Assembly: GCF_017744675.1 (NCBI RefSeq)
Contig: NZ_JAGIAV010000004.1
Coordinates: 1,305,033-1,369,032, forward strand
Source: Flavobacterium sp.
GTDB lineage: Bacteria; Bacteroidota; Bacteroidia; Flavobacteriales; Flavobacteriaceae
Reading direction: 5' to 3'
Length of the DNA stretch: 64,000 nucleotides
The notes below the pieces were generated by a model that saw only the letters and a list, made by a program, of their open reading frames with translations, was not told where the DNA came from and did not search any database. Positions 58,330 through 64,000 of this stretch are shown here, piece by piece. Position 1 is the stretch's first letter. Every line of letters begins with the position of its first letter. The position numbers and the translations under genes are program-made.

Positions 58330-60558
58330 ATGAAATATAATTTACTATTTGTATTAGGATTATTGAGTTTTGCATCTTATAGCCAAGACTATTCAAGCGC
58401 CGAAGCTACTTCTTCAGTAAACGATACTGTTAAGAATAAAAAAGGAGAAATTTTAAATGAAGTAGTTGTTACTAAAACCAAAGAACCAAAACCAGTAACA
58501 GCAGTTCGCTCTGGATTAAAACCAATGGATAACCCGCAAAGCATTCAAGTAATTGGCTCTGAAGTTATCGAACAGCAGCAAGCTATCCGTTTAAGCGAGG
58601 TTCTTAAAAATGCTAATGGTGTTTATGTAGGATCGGCTCGTGGTGGTGCTCAAGAGTCTTTCTTCTCTAGAGGTTATGACATGTCGGCAAATAATATGTT
58701 TAAAAACGGATTCCGTTATAATGCAGGATCAATTCCGGATGTTTCTGGTCTAGATAAAGTAGAATTTCTTAAAGGTGGTTCCGCCTTATTATTCGGAAAC
58801 GTAGCGCCTGGAGGAGTTCTTAATTTGGTTACCAAAACGCCTCAATTCAAAAGCGGAGGAGAAGTTTCAATGCAAATTGGAAGCTATTCTTACTACAAAC
58901 CAGCATTTGATTTGTATGGAGGTTTAACAAAATCAATCGCATTTAGAATCAATGGTTCTTATGAAAACTCTGAAAGCTTTAGAGATGTTGTAAAAAACGA
59001 ACGTATATATGTAAATCCATCATTACTTTTTGTAATTAGTCCTAAAACTCAAATTACTGTACAAGGAGATTATTTAAGCGCAGATTGGACACCAGATTTT
59101 GGAACGGGAATCATTGGAACACAAATTCTTGATTTACCTAGAAGTGCTTTTTACGGATCACTTTGGTCTAATGGTAATACAAAATCTGCTAGCGCATCTG
59201 TCTTATTAAATCATGATTTCAATAAAAACTGGAAGCTAAACTTCAATAGCTCATATCAAACTTACAATAGAGCTTCAAAATCTACAGCACAATTATCTAC
59301 AGTACAACCAAATGGAGACTGGACAAGACCTTTAGTTCAAAATGAAAATTTAGAACAAATATTAGGAGATCAATTAAGCCTTCAAGGAAACTTTAATACA
59401 GGATCAATAAAACATCAAGTATTTACAGGTGCTGACTGGGAAAACTCATTTGCTACAGCATATACTTTTGCATTTACTCCTGCAAATTATGACACAATTA
59501 ATCTTTTTAACTTTGATCCGTCAACACAAAGAAATGATATTCCTGACGCGAGAGCAACTCAAATTGCAAAAACAGAAACAAATCGTTTTGGTGTCTATTT
59601 TCAAGATTTAATTTCAATTACGGATAAATTTAAAGTACTAGCAGGTTTACGTTGGTCATGGCAGGAAGCTGAAGTTACAACTTACAAAGAAACTTTTGCT
59701 AACGGCAAACAAACCGTTAAACCTGAAAATGCTGTACCAACAGTAGGAGCTAAAAAATTAGACAACGCATTTTCTCCAAAATTCGGATTAATATACCAGC
59801 CAAGAAAAGACGTCTCTATATTTGGTAGCTATTCTACTTCGTTTACTCCAAACACAGGAACTACAGCAGATTTAAAACCAATTGAACCATCTATTATTGA
59901 TCAATATGAAGCTGGTATCAAAACTGATTTCTTTAAAGGATTATTAAGCACAAATGTTACTGTTTATCAAATCACAAACAGTAACTTGGCTCAAACTGCA
60001 GAATTTAAAGCTGATGGAAGTTTAAACACAGATACAAACGTGAAAGTTTTAAGCGGAGAAACTAAAAGTAAAGGTGTTGAAGTTGACATTACTGCAAGAC
60101 CAATTGACGGACTTAGCATCATGGCAGGATATAGCTACAACGACATGCGTTATACTAAAACATCTGGTTTAAACGGAAGTTTTATTGAAGGTGATCGTCT
60201 TGTTAGAACTCCCGCAAACACAGCTAACTTAAGTTTCTTTTACACTGTACAAGAAGGTATATTAAGAAATTTATCTGTTGGAGCAGTTGGAAATTATATC
60301 GGTGATCGTTTAGGTGGATGGAATGATCAAATAAGCACAGATACAACTAAATATCCTGACGGAATCTACCATAGAGAAATCCCATTAGAAGGTTACGTTA
60401 CAATTGATGCATCTGTTGGATATTCTTGGAAAAAATTCTCTATTCTTTGCAAATTATCAAACATTACAAACACATTAAACTATACCGTTCACGAGAATTA
60501 TAGCGTGAACCCAATCGCTCCTCGTCAAGTTATGACAAGCTTGCGTTATAAGTTCTAA
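58330..60558 (+). CDS. TonB-dependent siderophore receptor
   Basis: The 742-residue receptor has a signal peptide ending SYSQ. A TonB-box-like stretch (LNEVVVTKTKEP, about 38-49) follows, then the plug with PQSIQVIGSEVIEQQQAIRL, SARGGAQESFFSRGYDMSAN and VEFLKGGSALLFGNVAPGGV. The barrel closes with ...SLRYKF. It lacks the carboxypeptidase-like domain of the upstream receptor. The plug signature (SxQVI..., FxSRG, PGGVLNLVTK) is that of FhuA/FhuE-type hydroxamate receptors. It has its own promoter and terminator and belongs functionally with the two genes before it. Confidence 0.92.
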   Translation: MKYNLLFVLGLLSFASYSQDYSSAEATSSVNDTVKNKKGEILNEVVVTKTKEPKPVTAVRSGLKPMDNPQSIQVIGSEVIEQQQAIRLSEVLKNANGVYVGSARGGAQESFFSRGYDMSANNMFKNGFRYNAGSIPDVSGLDKVEFLKGGSALLFGNVAPGGVLNLVTKTPQFKSGGEVSMQIGSYSYYKPAFDLYGGLTKSIAFRINGSYENSESFRDVVKNERIYVNPSLLFVISPKTQITVQGDYLSADWTPDFGTGIIGTQILDLPRSAFYGSLWSNGNTKSASASVLLNHDFNKNWKLNFNSSYQTYNRASKSTAQLSTVQPNGDWTRPLVQNENLEQILGDQLSLQGNFNTGSIKHQVFTGADWENSFATAYTFAFTPANYDTINLFNFDPSTQRNDIPDARATQIAKTETNRFGVYFQDLISITDKFKVLAGLRWSWQEAEVTTYKETFANGKQTVKPENAVPTVGAKKLDNAFSPKFGLIYQPRKDVSIFGSYSTSFTPNTGTTADLKPIEPSIIDQYEAGIKTDFFKGLLSTNVTVYQITNSNLAQTAEFKADGSLNTDTNVKVLSGETKSKGVEVDITARPIDGLSIMAGYSYNDMRYTKTSGLNGSFIEGDRLVRTPANTANLSFFYTVQEGILRNLSVGAVGNYIGDRLGGWNDQISTDTTKYPDGIYHREIPLEGYVTIDASVGYSWKKFSILCKLSNITNTLNYTVHENYSVNPIAPRQVMTSLRYKF

Positions 60559-60583
60559 AATATTGAATTAGAGTTTTGATTTT

Positions 60584-60628
60584 ATCCCAAGATTTTCGAG
60601 TAAAACTGAAAATCTTGGGATTTTTATT
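60584..60628 (+). terminator. Intrinsic terminator after the second receptor gene
   Basis: A 14-bp stem ATCCCAAGATTTTC / GAAAATCTTGGGAT (60584-60597 with 60608-60621), then TTTTATTTT. Confidence 0.95.
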
Positions 60629-60697
60629 TTATATTAAATGCTAATTCAATTAACACTATTTTTGTCCGAAATTATAATCCGTAAAACCAACTTGAAA

Positions 60698-62011
60698 ATG
60701 TCAGATTCCAAGAAGAACCAATTGCAAAAAAGTTTAGGGCTTAGCTTTAATATCGCCGTTTTAATTGGAGGAACAATAGGTGTCGGAATCTTAAGAACAC
60801 CCGGTACTATAGCAGAAATGCTAAACAATTATTGGCTTATTCTCGCTTCGTGGCTATTTGGAGGTTTGTATGTTTTATTGGGAGCCAATTCGTATTCGGA
60901 ATTAGCAACTATGTTGCCAAAAGCCGGCGGATCTTACAATTACATCAAAAGAGCTTTGGGCGAGTATGCGGGCTTTCTTTCCGGTTGGTACGATTATATT
61001 GTCAATGCCATTCCTCCTGCTTTCTATTGCATCGTAATTAGCGAATACACGATTATTTTATTTCCGCAATTGGCCAATTACTCTACCGTATTATCCATTT
61101 CTTTATTGGTTGCATTTGTATTGCTGCACTTAAGTGGCGTTAAAAACGGAAGCCTGATTCAGCAGATTACCAGTTTACTAAAAGTAGTTTGCTTTGCAGC
61201 TCTGGTTGTGGCTTGTTTTATGTATTCTGGAATTGAAGTTCCATCAATAAAAACAGACAATTCGATCTTTCAAATCGGACTTATTTTTGGATTTTTTAAA
61301 TCTTTACAACTTATTATTGGAACTTATAATGGCTGGAATGCTGTTTGCTTTTTTGCCGAAGAAAATGATGATCCAGGCAAAAACATTCCGAAATCTTTAT
61401 ACAGCGGAGTTTTACTTGTCGTAGCCATTTATATTTTGGTTAACGCCGCATTTTTTCATGTTCTTCCAATTGAAACATTAGCCAAATCAAATCTAGCTGC
61501 TGCCGATGTGGCTAAAATTCTTTTTGGCGAAAGCGGGGCTAAAATCGTAACGGTAATCTCGATCTTTTCTTTAATTAGTATTTTGAATGCTTTTATGATG
61601 ATTCCGCCAAGAATCCTTTACGGATTAAGCCGTGATGGATTTTTTATCAAACAAGGAACTACCGTAAACAAAGGCGGCACACCAATTGTTGCGCTTTTGG
61701 TTTCATCATTTTTCAGCTTGTTTTTAATTTGCATTGGCTCTTTTGAAATATTGTTTTCTTTTGCCGCTTTTATCTCGATAATCGTTTGGGGATTGGCTTA
61801 TTATTCGCTTCTGAAATTAAGAACCAAAGAACCCAATTTACCACGACCTTATCGTTCGTTTTGGTATCCTTGGAGTACTATAATTGCAATTATTATGTCG
61901 ATTAGTCTTTTATTAGGATTTATTTACAGTGATCCCAAAGCTTTTATGATTATAGTCGGAATTGCGATTATTTCTTATCCTTTGTTTTTGGTTTTGAGGA
62001 AGAAAAGATAG
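60698..62011 (+). CDS. APC-family amino acid permease
   Basis: The 437-residue protein starts at MSDSKKNQLQKSLG; 20 open codons upstream are not family-like. It has twelve transmembrane helices and the APC first-helix motif GGTIGVGILRTPGTIAEML, with the substrate-binding GxG unwound segment. Helix 6-7 residues (YNGWNAVCFFAEENDDPGKN) resemble the LAT/eukaryotic-like amino-acid exchangers. Its substrate is not evident. It follows the receptor terminator and so is a separate unit. Confidence 0.87.
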   Translation: MSDSKKNQLQKSLGLSFNIAVLIGGTIGVGILRTPGTIAEMLNNYWLILASWLFGGLYVLLGANSYSELATMLPKAGGSYNYIKRALGEYAGFLSGWYDYIVNAIPPAFYCIVISEYTIILFPQLANYSTVLSISLLVAFVLLHLSGVKNGSLIQQITSLLKVVCFAALVVACFMYSGIEVPSIKTDNSIFQIGLIFGFFKSLQLIIGTYNGWNAVCFFAEENDDPGKNIPKSLYSGVLLVVAIYILVNAAFFHVLPIETLAKSNLAAADVAKILFGESGAKIVTVISIFSLISILNAFMMIPPRILYGLSRDGFFIKQGTTVNKGGTPIVALLVSSFFSLFLICIGSFEILFSFAAFISIIVWGLAYYSLLKLRTKEPNLPRPYRSFWYPWSTIIAIIMSISLLLGFIYSDPKAFMIIVGIAIISYPLFLVLRKKR

Positions 62012-62105
62012 CCACGAATTCACGAATTTTATTTTTTACAATCTTTATATGAAAATAAAATTCGTACCCCAAGCGATAACGAATAGATGGAGTAATTGAT
62101 GGGAA
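62011..62105. repeat. Dispersed palindromic repeat (ACGAATTC family)
   Basis: GCCACGAATTCACGAATTTT right at the permease stop is followed by AAAATTCGTACCCCAAGCGATAACGAATAG, the same tail as in the copy at 52695. The copy is short and worn. Confidence 0.6.
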
Positions 62106-62216
62106 AAAACTAAAAACATGTCGGGTCTGGTTTACTTAAAAGGACACGATAGAATTTCTGCTGACATACCGTTGTCACCTCAAGCTATTTAATTTGCATT
62201 ATAAAAACAAAAAAAG

Positions 62217-62840
62217 ATGAGCAAATTAGATCTAACCAAAACCGACAAAGTATACTATAATGCCAAAACAAATCCTGAAATCGTTTATATAGAAAAAACA
62301 AATTATATCTCAATCACAGGCAAAGGAGATCCGTCGGGTGAAGCATTTTCAGAAAAAATTCAAGCATTATACACTACAGCTTATGTCATTAAATTTATGC
62401 ATAAAGCATTGGATAATGATTTTGTTGTTCCAAAGCTAGAAGCTTTGTGGAGTTTTGATAATGAAAAATACGCAAATGTTTCAATGGAAGAAGCTCCGTT
62501 GAAAATTCCGCGTTCTGAATGGAATTACAGAATTATGATTAGAATTCCCGATTTTGTAACGCAAAAACAAGTTGAGGAAGCTATAAATGTTGCGGTAAAC
62601 AAAAAGCAAAATGAATTGGCAAAAACCATCAAATTGTTTGAAATGGCAGAAGGCAAAGCAATCCAGATTCTTCATATTGGCCCTTTTGAAGATGAACCGC
62701 AAACGCTAAAAAAAATTCTGGAATTTAGCACCGAAAACAATTTACAGCAAAATGGACTTCATCATGAAATTTATCTCTCAGATTTTCGAAAAACAGCTCC
62801 TGAAAAACTGAAAACAATACTCAGAGAACCTGTAAAATAG
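62217..62840 (+). CDS. GyrI-like small-molecule-binding protein
   Basis: The 207-residue protein is a stand-alone GyrI-like domain without a helix-turn-helix. It has EIVYIEKTNYISITGKGDPS near 20-39, WNYRIMIRIPDFVTQKQVEE near 101-120, GKAIQILHIGPFEDEPQTL near 144-162 and LHHEIYLSDFRKTAPEKLKT at the end. These folds bind hydrophobic small molecules and can act in toxin neutralisation or signalling. It is monocistronic. Confidence 0.88.
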   Translation: MSKLDLTKTDKVYYNAKTNPEIVYIEKTNYISITGKGDPSGEAFSEKIQALYTTAYVIKFMHKALDNDFVVPKLEALWSFDNEKYANVSMEEAPLKIPRSEWNYRIMIRIPDFVTQKQVEEAINVAVNKKQNELAKTIKLFEMAEGKAIQILHIGPFEDEPQTLKKILEFSTENNLQQNGLHHEIYLSDFRKTAPEKLKTILREPVK

Positions 62841-62849
62841 CATGTTTAA

Positions 62850-62957
62850 TAGCCACGAATTCACGAATTTATTTTTTACTATCTATGCGTGTAGCAATTC
62901 ACGAATTATTTATTTTGCTCAAAGATTATAAAAAATAAATTTGTGAATTCGTGGCGA
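62850..62957. repeat. Dispersed palindromic repeat (ACGAATTC family)
   Basis: GCCACGAATTCACGAATTTA is mirrored by TAAATTTGTGAATTCGTGGC. A clean copy between convergent genes. Confidence 0.75.
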
Positions 62958-62966
62958 AAAAAAACA

Positions 62967-63003
62967 AAAAACCCGACAGCTTTCAAAAACTGTCGGGTTT
63001 AAT
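62967..63003 (-). terminator. Intrinsic terminator of valS
   Basis: AAACCCGACAG / CTGTCGGGTTT stem (62969-62979 with 62990-63000), followed on the minus strand by a T-rich run. Confidence 0.92.
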
Positions 63004-63024
63004 TTTATAAGCCAAGTTGATTTC

Positions 63025-64000
63025 TTATTTCAAACCAGCCAAGCTCTGCTCGATCGTAGCGATTTTTGCTAACGCATCGGCTTGTTTTTGTTTTTCTAGA
63101 TTAAGGACTTTCTCTGGAGCTCCGTTTACGAATTTCTCGTTTGAAAGTTTTGCTTCAACAGATTTTAAGAATCCTTTTGTATAATTCAATTCTTCTGTCA
63201 GTTTTGCAATTTCAGCTTCAACGTCGATATTTCCTGTAATCGGAATGAAATATTCATTCGATTTTACACGGAAAGACAAAGCACCATCTACTTTTTCAGA
63301 AACATATTCGAAAGCAGAAACGTTTCCTAATTTCGTAATAATAGAATCGAAATAAGTTGAAACATTTTCGCTATTGATTCCTTTTAATTCTATTGCATCT
63401 TTAAACGGAATATTTTTGTCTTTACGAATCGTTCTGATCCCAGAAATTACCTCAATTGAGTTTTCAAAATCAGAAATTAATTTTGCGTCAAATGGTTTTA
63501 CTTCTGGCCAAGTCGAAACAATCAAAGCTTCTTCTGGCGTTCTTTCAGCAATTAATTGCCAAATTTCCTCTGTCAAGAAAGGCATGAACGGATGCAATAA
63601 CTTCAAGTTGTTTTCTAACATTTCGATCGCTTTCGCGAAAGTTACGCTATCAATTGGCTGTTGGTACGCTGGTTTGATCATTTCTAAGAACCAAGAACAG
63701 AAATCATCCCACACCAATTTATAAATGGCCATAAGAGAATCTGAAATTCTGTATTTCTCGAAATTATCCTCGATATCAACTAAAGTCTGCTGCAATTTAG
63801 CTTCGTACCACTCAATTGCCACTTTTGATGATTCTGGCTGCGCAATAGTTTCAGAAACTTCCCATCCTTTAATCAATTTGAAGGCATTCCAGATTTTGTT
63901 TGAAAACGCTTTTCCTTGACTGCATAATTCTTCATCAAACATGATGTCGTTTCCTGCAGAAGCACTTAAAAGCAATCCAACACGAACTCCGTCTGCACTA
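63025..64000 (-). CDS. valS: Valyl-tRNA synthetase, C-terminal part (5' end outside window)
   Basis: The frame is open through the right edge, so only the last ~324 residues are visible. They include the end of the catalytic region (SADGVRVGLLLSASAGNDIM, FDEELCSQGKAFSNKIWNAF) and the anticodon-binding helical domain (HPFMPFLTEEIWQLIAER). The C-terminal coiled-coil arm that grips tRNA is also present (EIAKLTEELNYTKGFLKSVE ... NLEKQKQADALAKIATIEQS). The KMSKS and HIGH motifs lie beyond the edge. It charges tRNA-Val in the cytoplasm. Confidence 0.95.
   Translation of the reverse strand, partial: SADGVRVGLLLSASAGNDIMFDEELCSQGKAFSNKIWNAFKLIKGWEVSETIAQPESSKVAIEWYEAKLQQTLVDIEDNFEKYRISDSLMAIYKLVWDDFCSWFLEMIKPAYQQPIDSVTFAKAIEMLENNLKLLHPFMPFLTEEIWQLIAERTPEEALIVSTWPEVKPFDAKLISDFENSIEVISGIRTIRKDKNIPFKDAIELKGINSENVSTYFDSIITKLGNVSAFEYVSEKVDGALSFRVKSNEYFIPITGNIDVEAEIAKLTEELNYTKGFLKSVEAKLSNEKFVNGAPEKVLNLEKQKQADALAKIATIEQSLAGLK

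Noticed and set aside
1..64000. tRNA and rRNA genes
   Set aside because: I looked for tRNA cloverleaf and rRNA-like sequence and saw none. A covariance scan could not be run, so a missed tRNA is possible but unlikely.

Overview
The window looks like a chromosomal segment of a Flavobacterium-type member of the Bacteroidota. The evidence is the AT-rich DNA, promoters of the Bacteroidota form (TTG, about 19-23 bp, then TAnnTTTG), and near absence of Shine-Dalgarno sequences. It also encodes TonB-dependent receptors, a PorT-family barrel, lipoproteins with late lipobox cysteines, a fused isobutyryl-CoA mutase (IcmF), and a giant secreted HYR-repeat protein of the sort usually exported by type IX secretion. 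No rRNA, tRNA, CRISPR array, prophage or transposase gene was seen.

Layout. 1-5299 (minus): the N-terminal ~1,766 residues of a giant surface protein with eleven in-register 258-bp repeats. 5.8-7.8 kb: a secreted esterase and an AraC-type regulator. 8.1-11.9 kb: four paralogous small exported proteins. Three of these carry the same 63-bp upstream element at the same distance from the start codon, and a shorter copy of the element lies upstream of the AraC gene. 12.2-15.2 kb: an isolated OmpA-type N-terminal fragment, a GNAT acetyltransferase, a repeat cluster, and an HNH protein next to a membrane coiled-coil protein. 15.3-27.3 kb: mostly core genes (IcmF, L,D-transpeptidase, Coa1-like, DUF4197, PurU, metal-receptor protein, PyrF), plus a two-member small-protein family with one frameshifted copy. 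27.5-34.2 kb: a stress and envelope cluster running one way (Dps, CsbD, short AraC, receiver, CHASE3 histidine kinase, DUF4142, PorT, Lmo0937-like, YtxH, holin-X-like). 34.4-35.5 kb: prfA.

35.8-42.5 kb is accessory DNA. It holds short-repeat proteins with 15-residue and 8-residue units, a membrane coiled-coil protein, an Xre regulator with regulator-like remnants, a small-protein family with one intact gene on each strand and a decayed copy, a lipoprotein with a tiny membrane partner, and palindromic MITE-like repeats. 42.8-45.0 kb: a DoxX-like membrane protein, DUF5995 and a Gre-domain protein. 45.5-48.7 kb: a compact three-gene cassette (four-TM coiled-coil protein, P-loop GTPase, tail-anchored coiled-coil protein). 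It resembles GTPase-centred conflict systems and is the strongest candidate for an undescribed system here. 49.0-54.7 kb: a frameshifted SRPBCC gene, small secreted proteins, topoisomerase III and an MFS transporter. 54.9-62.0 kb: a probable iron or metal uptake locus (two TonB-dependent receptors around a DUF4198 protein) and an APC permease. 62.2-64.0 kb: a GyrI-like protein and the 3' end of valS.

Intergenic space is rich in dispersed imperfect palindromes of several families. Two genes (21357-21705 and 49004-49499) each appear broken by a single extra T in a homopolymer. These may be real lesions or sequencing errors.
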